A stretch of DNA of 64,000 nucleotides from NCBI GenBank assembly GCA_036756425.1, contig DAIOLC010000005.1, positions 29,139 to 93,138 of the forward strand, written 5' to 3'. The translations under genes were made by a program, and so were the position numbers. The number at the start of each line of letters is the position of its first letter. Positions within the stretch are counted from its first letter, which is position 1. The notes under the pieces were generated by a model. The model searched no databases and was not told the DNA's origin. It was given only the letters and a program-made list of their open reading frames with translations. Shown piece after piece: positions 1-8,170 of this stretch. Source of the DNA: UBA6115 sp012514225 (GTDB lineage: Bacteria > Bacillota > Clostridia > Christensenellales > Aristaeellaceae).

Positions 1-1
1 C

Positions 2-970
2 AACCGCAGGCCGGTCTTTTCGCTGGGCGGCGGCGCGGAAGAATCCAGGATGTACGGCGACTGTTCACAGCCGAATTTCCTGCGTTTTGAGGGAACCAGC
101 GACCACACCGTCGACATGGTCTATACCTTTGACTCCGGCCGCAATCTGACGGGGGTCCTGGTCAACGTGCCCTGCCCCTCCCAGGTGTTTGAACTGCACT
201 ACTTTATCTCGGCGGACTACTGGCATTACGCGCGAGGCAGCATCCGTCACAGCGTCGGTGAAAACGTGTATGTGCTCCCCCTGTGCGGGGCTTCGGGGGA
301 TCAGAATCCCCTGGACCTGGTCCGGCTGAGCAAGATGAACTCCGCGGCGCTGAAGGATTGGAACGCGCAGGCGGGCGAAGCCCACCGCAACCTGGACATG
401 ACGCAGGAGGCGGCGGACATCGGCGAGCGGATTGCCTTCGCCGTAGCCAGAGGTTTGCGGAAGTCGCGCTCCAACATGCAGTCCCGGCCGGTTTTCTCTC
501 ACAAAAGCCTCATGATGGAGTTGCCGCTGCGGCAGGTGAGCGAGGCGGAGTACAGGGCGAGCAAACAGACGCTGGATGCGCACGCCGCCCGCTTCTCCCC
601 GGAGAACCGCATGACCAGCGCCGACCAGGTCGCAATGTTCAACGACATCGGCGTCGTCAACAGGTGGAACCTGCAGAATCAGACCCAGGCCTACCGTTTC
701 CAGGTCAACCTGACCCGGCTGGGGGAAACGGCGCTGATTACCAACCCTTTCGAGATGTTCTGCGAATACGGCCTGCGCATCCGGGCGAGGGCGAAGCCCC
801 GGCAAATCATCAACGCGCAGCTGACAAACGGAACCGGGGGTTACCTGCCGACCACAGCGGCTGTCAGGGGCGGGAGCTATTCGGCCAAGCCGGCCTCCAC
901 CAAGGTGGGGCCGGAGGGGGGAGACTTGCTCGTGGAGGCCTATATCCGGGAGATTGACAGCTTCTGGTAA
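2..970 (+). CDS. Neutral/alkaline ceramidase-like protein (5' end missing)
   Basis: The frame is open from the first bases of the window, so this is the C-terminal 322 residues of a longer protein; the ATG at 50 is internal. The tail resembles the end of the neutral/alkaline non-lysosomal ceramidase family: a segment beginning NPFEMFCEYGLRIRARA, a glycine-rich NGTGGYLPT stretch where the family has its NG-x-GY-x-PT signature, and a closing LLVEAYIREI helix. Family members hydrolyse N-acyl amide bonds of ceramides, but many Firmicute relatives have no tested substrate. The metal-binding N-terminal part lies outside the window, so activity cannot be judged. A perfect 11-bp hairpin follows at 1098-1127. 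Family-level call fairly secure, function not. Confidence 0.6.
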   Translation, partial: NRRPVFSLGGGAEESRMYGDCSQPNFLRFEGTSDHTVDMVYTFDSGRNLTGVLVNVPCPSQVFELHYFISADYWHYARGSIRHSVGENVYVLPLCGASGDQNPLDLVRLSKMNSAALKDWNAQAGEAHRNLDMTQEAADIGERIAFAVARGLRKSRSNMQSRPVFSHKSLMMELPLRQVSEAEYRASKQTLDAHAARFSPENRMTSADQVAMFNDIGVVNRWNLQNQTQAYRFQVNLTRLGETALITNPFEMFCEYGLRIRARAKPRQIINAQLTNGTGGYLPTTAAVRGGSYSAKPASTKVGPEGGDLLVEAYIREIDSFW

Positions 971-1097
971 AACGCTGCGGGACCTCCGCGCCGGCGAAAC
1001 GGAATGGCCTGGGTATAACCCGGGCTTTTCCATGTGGGCCTTTCTGGTCGATGGATAGGCCCCCGGCGCTATTCTGGTACAAGAAATGCCTGCAAGC

Positions 1098-1127
1098 ACA
1101 TGCGACGGCTTAAAATCCGTCGCATGT
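1098..1127. terminator. Perfect 11-bp inverted repeat after the ceramidase-like gene
   Basis: ACATGCGACGG at 1098-1108 pairs exactly with CCGTCGCATGT at 1117-1127 around an 8-nt AT-rich loop. There is no T-run after it, so it may be a weak terminator or an operator: it abuts the presumed sigma-factor promoter. Confidence 0.45.
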
Positions 1128-1154
1128 GAACCGAACCCGCCTGCCCGGCGACTA
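1127..1154 (+). promoter_or_regulatory. Candidate ECF-type autoregulated promoter
   Basis: TGAACC at 1127-1132, a 16-base spacer and CGACTA at 1149-1154 match the general layout of ECF sigma promoters (GAAC-type -35, CG-containing -10). It sits about 22 bases before the ATG of an ECF sigma gene, which is where an autoregulated promoter is expected. No sigma-70 type -10 is visible there. Inference from pattern only. Confidence 0.4.
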
Positions 1155-1175
1155 CACAGGTGAAAGGAGGCGGAT

Positions 1176-1685
1176 ATGCCGGAAACGGACCTGGCCCGCG
1201 CCCGTGAGTGCGACCCCGCCGCCTTCGAGCGCCTGGTCACCCCGCTGCTTCCCGGCCTGTTCGGTTTTCTCCGCAGGCGCCTGGGGCAGGGGGCGGAAGA
1301 CGCCTACCAGGAGACGTTGCTGGCCGCCTGGCGCGCCGTCGGGGGTTTCGCCGGGCACTCTTCGGTGAAGACCTGGCTGTACGCCATCGCCGGCTATAAG
1401 TGCGCGGACGCGCTGCGAAAAAGGGGCCGGGAGCCCAAGACGGTGGAAGCGGGTGACGCGCTGGCGGCGGAGCCCTTCGAGGAGGGCAGCCTGGAGCGCA
1501 TGGACCTGAAGGCCGCGGTTTCAACGCTCAAGCCGGAGGACAGGAGCCTGATTTTCCTGGTCTATTCGCAGGGCTTCGGCCTCAGGGAGGCGGCGGAGAC
1601 CCTGGGCATCTCGGAGGGAACGGCCAAAAGCAGGCTGCACGCCCTGAGGAAACGGCTGCGAACCAGCCTGGGAGGGAAGGGATGA
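1176..1685 (+). CDS. ECF-family RNA polymerase sigma factor
   Basis: 169 residues, the normal size for an extracytoplasmic-function sigma factor with only regions 2 and 4. Region 2 covers about residues 10-80, with the core-binding helix near YQETLLAAWRAV and the following KTWLYAIAGYKCADALRKR stretch that melts and reads the -10. Region 4 covers about 110-165, with a helix-turn-helix around LREAAETLGISEGTAKSRL. The ATG follows an AAAGGAGG site at 5-base spacing. The stop overlaps the next gene by 4 bases (ATGA), so the two are translationally coupled, as usual for a sigma/anti-sigma pair. The preceding ECF-like promoter suggests self-activation. The inducing signal is unknown. Confidence 0.93.
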   Translation: MPETDLARARECDPAAFERLVTPLLPGLFGFLRRRLGQGAEDAYQETLLAAWRAVGGFAGHSSVKTWLYAIAGYKCADALRKRGREPKTVEAGDALAAEPFEEGSLERMDLKAAVSTLKPEDRSLIFLVYSQGFGLREAAETLGISEGTAKSRLHALRKRLRTSLGGKG

Positions 1686-1993
1686 ACCTTGAGCAACTGG
1701 CTGAGCTGCTGCCCCGGTATATCGCCGGCGGGCTGCCGGAGGAAGGGATGCTGGCCGTGAGCCGCGCGCTGGCGGACACGCCGGGCGCGCTTGCGGAATT
1801 GAAGTTTGCCCTGGCGATGCGGGAGGCGGAACAGGCCGGCGAGGAAACCCCGCCGCCCTTCCCGCAGGCGGTCTATCAACCATCAGGCGCGCCCGGCTTT
1901 CTCCCCCAAACCCTGTCGGACGGGCTGGACCTGCTGCGCGGCGCATTGGGCGTGACGGCGTCCGCCGTACGCATGACCTTCAGATTCTTTTAG
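1682..1993 (+). CDS. Putative zinc-less cytosolic anti-sigma factor
   Basis: 103 residues, starting in the ATGA overlap with the sigma gene. Residues 4-45 (LAELLPRYIAGGLPEE, then a helix ending ALAELKFAL) look like the helical N-terminal anti-sigma domain of ZAS proteins, in which a short helix is followed by a loop of 'L-PEE' type and a second helix. The His-x3-Cys-x2-Cys zinc ligands of that family are absent: at the Cys positions the protein has T-P-G-A. There is no transmembrane segment and the C-terminus is basic and aromatic. I infer an anti-sigma role from position and this resemblance; it could instead be an unrelated co-regulator. Confidence 0.5.
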   Translation: MNLEQLAELLPRYIAGGLPEEGMLAVSRALADTPGALAELKFALAMREAEQAGEETPPPFPQAVYQPSGAPGFLPQTLSDGLDLLRGALGVTASAVRMTFRFF

Positions 1994-2010
1994 CGAGCAA
2001 GGAGGAAAAC

Positions 2011-2352
2011 ATGGACGATCTGGGAGAGAAAATAAAAAGCGACGCGGCGGAGAGCGCGGAGGCGGTCAGCAGCATGCTGGAGGCCGTGGGCAACAAGGTG
2101 CCCGGGCTCATCAAGGACGTGATGGGCAGCCTGTATTCCCGGGAGGTGGGAAGCAGCATGGGGCAGGCGGTCGGCGCCTATTACAAGGAGCTGATTTCCG
2201 CGGGCATCCCCGAGGCGGCGGCGGTGGCGATGGCGACGAGCTACTCCTTCTCCCTCAAGGACCTGAACACCCAGGAATTTGGCCAGAATCGCAGGGGGCA
2301 AGGGGGCAGGGGCTTCACCGCCCGCCACGGCGCGGACGACGGGGAAGCGTAA
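2011..2352 (+). CDS. Small helical protein of the sigma operon, unknown function
   Basis: 113 residues, not recognised. A strong AAGGAGG site precedes the ATG, 17 bases after the anti-sigma candidate. The sequence is predicted helical without membrane segments: an acidic N-terminus, a glycine-containing middle (VGSSMGQAVGAYYKEL) and the helix AGIPEAAAVAMATSY. The last 30 residues are glycine- and arginine-rich and probably disordered. The helix resembles AGMPAPLARELARAM in the following gene, suggesting related small proteins. Its place in the operon makes it a likely sigma-regulon product. Confidence 0.6.
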   Translation: MDDLGEKIKSDAAESAEAVSSMLEAVGNKVPGLIKDVMGSLYSREVGSSMGQAVGAYYKELISAGIPEAAAVAMATSYSFSLKDLNTQEFGQNRRGQGGRGFTARHGADDGEA

Positions 2353-2361
2353 ACCCCGCGC

Positions 2362-2682
2362 ATGGGAGCCCGCTTCAGGAAGCCTGCGGCCGTCCTGCGC
2401 GCCGTCGGCCAGGCGCTGCGCCTGCTGGTGAAGCTGCCCGGCCTGCTGGTTCTCGCCGCCGCGCGGTACAAGGCCTTCCGGAACGCCTTTGTCCGTGCCG
2501 CCGAAGAGGCGGGTATGCCCGCGCCGCTGGCCCGTGAACTGGCGCGCGCGATGCGGCCGGGCAGGATGTGGAGGGACTGGCAAGGCGGAGGAGGGGAAGG
2601 CGTGGGGACGGGGGAGCGCGGGGACTTCGCCCCCGGGCCCCCGCCCGGGGATTTCATCCCCGGACCCCATATTTCAGAATAG
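2362..2682 (+). CDS. Small basic protein of the sigma operon; 3' end formed by a repeat
   Basis: 106 residues, not recognised. It begins 9 bases after the previous stop without a good ribosome site, so translation would rely on coupling. Residues 1-75 form a basic helical domain (VLRAVGQALRLLVKLPGLLV, then YKAFRNAFVRAAEEAGMPAP). From about residue 78 the protein changes to Gly/Pro-rich text (GDFAPGPPPGDFIPGP) encoded by a GC-rich hairpin repeat of the same family found between other genes here. The natural C-terminus may therefore have been replaced or extended by repeat DNA. Confidence 0.45.
   Translation: MGARFRKPAAVLRAVGQALRLLVKLPGLLVLAAARYKAFRNAFVRAAEEAGMPAPLARELARAMRPGRMWRDWQGGGGEGVGTGERGDFAPGPPPGDFIPGPHISE
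2609..2671 (-). repeat. GC-rich double-hairpin repeat, reversed copy inside a 3' coding end
   Basis: Read on the minus strand this gives ATGGGGTCCGGGG, GATGAAATCCCCGGGC, then CCCGGGGGCGAAGTCCCC, which parallels ATGGGGCCCGGGGCGAAGCC in the copy at 51655-51720. It overlaps the last 25 codons of the preceding small gene. Confidence 0.5.
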
Positions 2683-2745
2683 GATGAGGTTGAGTTGTCA
2701 TGTCGGGCCAACGGGCGAAACCAAGTGACACCATAAGGGGAATGG

Positions 2746-2776
2746 AAAAGTTCAGGGGGTGGTTCCCTGAACTTTT
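2746..2776. terminator. Bidirectional intrinsic terminator
   Basis: AAAAGTTCAGGG (2746-2757) pairs perfectly with CCCTGAACTTTT (2765-2776) around a 7-nt loop. A- and T-runs on both sides suit termination of the sigma operon and of the convergent thioesterase gene. Confidence 0.85.
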
Positions 2777-2824
2777 GTTATAAAACGGCGTTCCCCAAAG
2801 ACGGGGGAAAAGGACGAATCCTTC

Positions 2825-3580
2825 CTATTCCCCGGGCTGGATTTCCCGGTCGTACAGCGTGCCGGACAGCCGCAGGGCCACCTCGCCCAGCGCGTCGCAG
2901 CGCAGGCTGAAGGCGCGCTCCCTGAGGCCGAAGGACAGCTCCACCGGGTTGCCCGGCAGCAGCTCGCGGTGGTAGGACACCCTCAGGGTGTGTACGGGGG
3001 TTTTGTCAATCGGCGCTTCCTCGCCCAGGAAGCACAGCGCCCAGTCGGCGGCGCGGGTGTTGTTGACGTGGCCGTTCTGGTCAAAATCGGTGAACAGCGG
3101 CTTCCAGGTCACGTCGCGCCGCAGCCCGCCTGAAACCTCCTCCGCCGCCCCGGGGTTGTGCAGCGGCACGGTCAGGCCGCTGGTGTCCGGCATGAGCGCC
3201 GTCACGGGCGGGCACTCCGGCAGCATCTGGCGGGTGTTGACGTCGGCCAGCACCCAGAAGCTGCTGCCCCGGGCCAGCGGGCGGCCCCGCCCGTCCTCGA
3301 TCAGGTAGTACCGGGGGAAGATGCCCCGCCGCGGGCGCCCGGGAAAGGACTTGCCCACGACCGTCTGCGCGATTTCCGGGTAGCGGTCGATGACCATCTC
3401 GTGCCGGGTCAGAATCCACACCGCGTTGAACTGCAGGGTGTCCTTCCGCCCGCAGCCCAGCAGGATGGAATGCTCCCCCGCCAGCTCCTGCATGAGCACC
3501 ATGACGCTGTTCATCCGCCAGAAGCCGTGCCGGTCGCAGTCGGACGACAGGATTTTGTACGTTGATTCGATTTGCCGCAT
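2825..3580 (-). CDS. Acyl-ACP thioesterase (FatA/FatB-like, bacterial type)
   Basis: 251 residues from the ATG at 3580, chosen because GGAG lies 6 bases upstream; a longer frame to 3631 has no ribosome site and crosses a terminator hairpin. The protein has two hot-dog domains as in bacterial acyl-ACP thioesterases: the first around YKILSSDCDRHGFWRMNSVM with HEMVIDRYP and the FWVLADVNTRQML segment, the second with FTDFDQNGHVNNTRAADW, which contains the conserved Asn/His pair. The enzyme releases free fatty acids from acyl carrier protein in the cytosol. Monocistronic here, between terminators. Confidence 0.88.
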   Translation of the reverse strand: MRQIESTYKILSSDCDRHGFWRMNSVMVLMQELAGEHSILLGCGRKDTLQFNAVWILTRHEMVIDRYPEIAQTVVGKSFPGRPRRGIFPRYYLIEDGRGRPLARGSSFWVLADVNTRQMLPECPPVTALMPDTSGLTVPLHNPGAAEEVSGGLRRDVTWKPLFTDFDQNGHVNNTRAADWALCFLGEEAPIDKTPVHTLRVSYHRELLPGNPVELSFGLRERAFSLRCDALGEVALRLSGTLYDREIQPGE

Positions 3581-3618
3581 GCCGTTCTCCGCTTCGTTCT
3601 TCCGGGCGCCAGGGGAAA

Positions 3619-3646
3619 GGCCCCCCGCCATTATAGGCGGGGGGCC
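3619..3646 (-). terminator. Terminator after rny
   Basis: GGCCCCCCGCC at 3619-3629 and GGCGGGGGGCC at 3636-3646 form a perfect 11-bp stem with a 6-nt ATTATA loop; in the minus direction it is followed by TTTCCCC, 22 bases after the rny stop codon. Confidence 0.8.
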
Positions 3647-3667
3647 TCAGGATTATCAAGGAAGTGC

Positions 3668-5209
<1,542 letters not shown>

Positions 5210-5265
5210 GGTTTCCTCCTTCTTCCGTACTCTCATACTCAAATTATTCATGTGTCCGGACGAAC

Positions 5266-5300
5266 AAAAGGCCGCGGGGAAATCCCCGTACGGCCTTTTT
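5266..5300 (-). promoter_or_regulatory. Terminator-like hairpin in the rny leader
   Basis: AAAAGGCCG (5266-5274) pairs with CGGCCTTTT (5291-5299), extended by GGGGA/TCCCC. On the minus strand the stem is followed by TTTTGTT and lies between the rny promoter and its start codon, so it could attenuate rny. It could also stop any plus-strand transcript. Confidence 0.6.
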
Positions 5301-5444
5301 GCTGTGATTGACAAGCAGCATGTTACAACTGTTCTTGCAAGTTGTATTGTCGAAAGCGGAGAATGCCTTCCCCGCAAAAACATCCTTCCTGTGTATCTAA
5401 ACAGCATCGTGGGCGGAACACCGCCTGCAAAGCCGGACAGCCGC

Positions 5445-5474
5445 ATTTTAACAAAGGGGCGCGAAACTTGTCAA
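5445..5474 (-). promoter_or_regulatory. rny promoter
   Basis: On the minus strand TTGACA (5474-5469) and TAAAAT (5450-5445) are separated by 18 bases. Predicted start near 5438, giving a leader of about 230 bases. Confidence 0.7.
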
Positions 5475-5560
5475 GTTTCACAAAAATCCGTGAATTTTCT
5501 ATGAAGACTCGGCTTCGCGCCGCGCGCGGGAGGCGCTTCCGGAAGTTTGGCGCGGCGTCC

Positions 5561-6568
5561 CTACAGCAGCACGACGCCGGCCTCGCGGCAGGCGGCGAGC
5601 GTCCCCTCGTCCCAGTAAGAGGACTGCACCTCCCCGATGTGGGCCTTGCCCATCAGCAGCATGCACATGCGGCTCTGCCCGATGCCCCCGCCCATGGAGG
5701 GGGGAAGCTCGCCCGCGAGCAGCGCGCGGTGGAAGGGCAGTTCCCGCCGGTCGTCGCAGCCGGAAAGCGCCAGCTGCCGGTCCAGGGATTCGGGGGACAC
5801 ACGCACGCCCATGCTGGACAGCTCCATCGCGCAGCCCAGCAGCTCGTCCCAGAACAGGATGTCGCCGTTGAGCTCCCAGTCGTCGTAGTCGGGCGCCCGG
5901 CCGTCATGCGGTGCGCCGGAGCGCAGGCTGCCCCCGATTTTCAGCAGGCCCACGGTGCGGTACTGGCGGGCGACGCGGTCCTCCCGCTGCTTGGGCGTCA
6001 GCTCCGGCCAGAGGTCCTCCAGCTCCTGGGTGGTCACGAAGGTCATGTCGTGCTTGAACTTCATCGGAAGCCGCGGGTACTTCCACTTGAGCAGGTCGTA
6101 GGTGCAGATGATGGCGGTGACGATGTTCTGCATCGCGTGCTTCAGGGTCTCCAGGCTGCGCTCCTCTTCCCGGATGTGCTTCTCCCAGTCCCACTGGTCC
6201 ACGTAGACGGAGTGCAGGTTGTCCAGCGTTTCGTCGCGCCGGATGGCGTTCATGTCTGCGTACAGGCCCTCGCCCACCGGGAAGTGGTATTGCTTGAGCG
6301 CCTGGCGCTTCCACTTGGCCAGGGAGTGCACCACCTGCACCTGTTCGCCCCCGTCCCTGACGTCGAAGCTGACCGGGCGCTCCACGCCGCTCAGGTTGTC
6401 GTTCAGCCCGCTGCCCTGCGTCACGAACAGCGGCGCGGACACGCGCTTGAGGTTGAGCGCCTTGGCCAGGAAGCCGGAAAAGGTATCCTTGACCAGCGCG
6501 ATGGCCTCCTGGGTTTCATATAGGTTCAGCAGGGGGGCGTAGCCTTTGGGGATGCGCAGCCTGTCCAT
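5561..6568 (-). CDS. asnA: Aspartate-ammonia ligase (asparagine synthetase A)
   Basis: 335 residues, the usual size for AsnA, a class II aminoacyl-tRNA synthetase relative that makes asparagine from aspartate, ammonia and ATP. Supporting segments: ETQEAIALVKDTFSGFL near the N-terminus, APLFVTQGSGLNDNLSG, QVVHSLAKWKR, the GLYADMNAIRRDE ... YVDQWDWEK block, and the C-terminal PPSMGGGIGQSRMCMLLM motif with the class II motif 3 arginine. The ATG at 6568 follows a CGGAGG site. Single gene with its own strong promoter. Confidence 0.97.
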   Translation of the reverse strand: MDRLRIPKGYAPLLNLYETQEAIALVKDTFSGFLAKALNLKRVSAPLFVTQGSGLNDNLSGVERPVSFDVRDGGEQVQVVHSLAKWKRQALKQYHFPVGEGLYADMNAIRRDETLDNLHSVYVDQWDWEKHIREEERSLETLKHAMQNIVTAIICTYDLLKWKYPRLPMKFKHDMTFVTTQELEDLWPELTPKQREDRVARQYRTVGLLKIGGSLRSGAPHDGRAPDYDDWELNGDILFWDELLGCAMELSSMGVRVSPESLDRQLALSGCDDRRELPFHRALLAGELPPSMGGGIGQSRMCMLLMGKAHIGEVQSSYWDEGTLAACREAGVVLL

Positions 6569-6595
6569 TCGTGCCTCCGGTGGGTTGATGGGCTT

Positions 6596-6625
6596 AGTCT
6601 AGGGGCGCGGACGCCCGGCTGTCAA
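6596..6625 (-). promoter_or_regulatory. asnA promoter
   Basis: Minus strand TTGACA (6625-6620), 18-base spacer, TAGACT (6601-6596), some 30 bases before the ATG. Confidence 0.7.
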
Positions 6626-6668
6626 AGGGGCGGCGGTCTTTTCAGTGTCCTTGCGGACGGAATGGAAA

Positions 6669-6698
6669 GGCGGGAAAGGATTTCTGCCCTTCCCCGCC
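6669..6698 (-). terminator. Terminator after the DUF438 gene
   Basis: GGCGGGAAAGG (6669-6679) pairs with CCTTCCCCGCC (6688-6698) with one mismatch and an 8-nt loop, followed in the minus direction by TTTCC. Confidence 0.6.
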
Positions 6699-6730
6699 GG
6701 ACGTCGCCCTGAAGATGATTCAATGACAGG

Positions 6731-7924
6731 CTATTCCGCGTCCATCAGCCGCTTTTCCCCGGTGATGGCCTTCAAGGGCGCGATGTTCTGGGTGGTCTCC
6801 AGCACGCCCAGGTACTCGCCCTGTTCACCGCGCACCGCGAAATAGCGGATGTGGATGAGCTGCTCGCCCATCTGGATCCAAAAGTCCTCGTGGTCCTTCC
6901 TGCCGGACTTGAAGTCGCTCACGATGCTTTCCACGATGTGCACGCTGGCAGGCGGATGGCAGTTGGACACGTTGCGGCCCAGCACCGACACGGTGCGGGG
7001 GAAGGCGCGCTCCTTCCCCTGGGAGAAGAAGCGGACGCGGTCGTCCTTGTCCACGAAGGTCATGTCCAGCGGCAGGGTGTTGAGCACGGCGGCCAGTTCC
7101 GCCGGCTGGAAGTCGCCCGTGGGCAGTCGCACCGCGCCTTCCGCCGCCGCGTCCTCCGGCCGGCTTGCGCCCCGCGCGGCGTCGCCGGTCCCCCGGAAGG
7201 GCGGGGGCGCCTCCGTCAGGAAAAAGCCGAATTCCGCGCTGTCCCGCGCGATTTGCCGCCACTCGTCCTCGTGCAGTTTCTCCAGCAGGATGGGCAGCAG
7301 AATGTTCTCCTCCTTGAAGGCCATGTCCTCCGTCCGCACCAGGGCTTTCTCCAGCTCCGCTGTCTCCCCGCGTTCCAAATCCAGCAGGGCGGCCTTGATT
7401 TCGCCGCGGATTTCGTCGTCCACCCCCCACATCACCTTGGGCGGCGCGGTGACGCCGTACTTCTCCATATAGGGGAAGAACAGGTTTTCCTTGATTTTGT
7501 AATGGCTGTCGATGCCGGGGAGCAGGCTGGCCTTTTCCCGCAGCCCGCGGGCTGCCTCCAGGCCGCCCTGGCCGATAAGGCCGCGGATTTCCGAGATCAG
7601 CGCGCGCAGGGCGGCGTTGGCCGCCTTCAACGTATGGGCGGGATGCCCGGGCTCGTCCGCGCCCTGGGGCCCCCCGGCCGGCGCGACGCCCCCCTCCCCG
7701 AAAATGGAGGCGTGCACGTCGCAAAGACGCTGCACCTCCTCCACCTGCATGCCCTCGTTGATCAGCGCCTGCTCCGCTTCTGAGATTTCCTCCGCGGACA
7801 CCTGGCCGAAGGTCTTTGCGAACTCCTCTTTGACCTGCTCCACCGTCTGTCCGCGGTGCAGCTTCCCGATGATTTCCTTCAGTTTGTTCTTCCGGTATTC
7901 CCGGTTGTTGATTTCTGCGCTCAT
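6731..7924 (-). CDS. DUF438 / hemerythrin HHE / PAS domain protein
   Basis: 397 residues. Residues 1-70 are a DUF438 domain (NKLKEIIGKLHRGQTVEQVK and the EEISEAEQALINEG helix). Residues about 95-235 are a hemerythrin-like four-helix domain with DSHYKIKENLFFPYMEKYG, MAFKEENILLPILLEKL and further His/Glu ligands for a di-iron or haem site. A Gly/Ala-rich linker leads to a PAS domain (about 285-390) with NTLPLDMTFVDKDDRVRFFS and GRNVSNCHPPASVHIVESI. In Clostridia such proteins are thought to sense oxygen, nitric oxide or redox state; no output domain is present. The ATG has an AGGAGG site and a TATAAT -10 lies at 7972-7977 on the minus strand. Confidence 0.9.
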   Translation of the reverse strand: MSAEINNREYRKNKLKEIIGKLHRGQTVEQVKEEFAKTFGQVSAEEISEAEQALINEGMQVEEVQRLCDVHASIFGEGGVAPAGGPQGADEPGHPAHTLKAANAALRALISEIRGLIGQGGLEAARGLREKASLLPGIDSHYKIKENLFFPYMEKYGVTAPPKVMWGVDDEIRGEIKAALLDLERGETAELEKALVRTEDMAFKEENILLPILLEKLHEDEWRQIARDSAEFGFFLTEAPPPFRGTGDAARGASRPEDAAAEGAVRLPTGDFQPAELAAVLNTLPLDMTFVDKDDRVRFFSQGKERAFPRTVSVLGRNVSNCHPPASVHIVESIVSDFKSGRKDHEDFWIQMGEQLIHIRYFAVRGEQGEYLGVLETTQNIAPLKAITGEKRLMDAE

Positions 7925-7971
7925 GGCGCCCTCCTGTCCTGTCGTATTCGGTACTTTCTATCGCATCCCCA

Positions 7972-7977
7972 TTATAC
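7972..7977 (-). promoter_or_regulatory. -10 box of the DUF438 gene
   Basis: TATAAT on the minus strand about 50 bases before the start codon. No good -35 is visible, so activation may need a partner. Confidence 0.45.
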
Positions 7978-8170
7978 CCCCGGACGCGGGGAGCCCTGTT
8001 TCTGACATTCTTGTGGGCCGGTTTGGGCGTGCCAAACCGCCCTATAGGGGGCTGTCTGAAAAGTGCCGTTCTCGCCCCTGCCCGGAGAGCCCGGGTTGCG
8101 CGGCGCCCGGCGGGGTACACTCCCGGCAGGCGCGCCGCGCCTGAATGAAAACGACGGAGCTGCCTGACCC

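Larger units (their letters stand above)
5210..5560. other. Gene-free rny leader and asnA downstream region
   Basis: No coding sequence is supported here. Reading on the minus strand it holds the end of the asnA transcript with a GC-rich imperfect palindrome (CGCCGCG at about 5517-5523 against CGCGGCG at 5551-5557), the rny promoter (5445-5474), a TACAACT/AGTTGTA hairpin near 5325-5350, the terminator-like hairpin at 5266-5300 and the rny ribosome site. It matches no riboswitch class I can recognise. Confidence 0.6.

Noticed and set aside
1086..1160. tRNA-like fold between the ceramidase and sigma genes
   Set aside because: The 11-bp hairpin is a single stem; no D-arm, anticodon arm or TTCG-type T-loop.
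5266..5560. Riboswitch in the rny leader
   Set aside because: No conserved core of a known riboswitch class was recognisable; described only as a hairpin leader.
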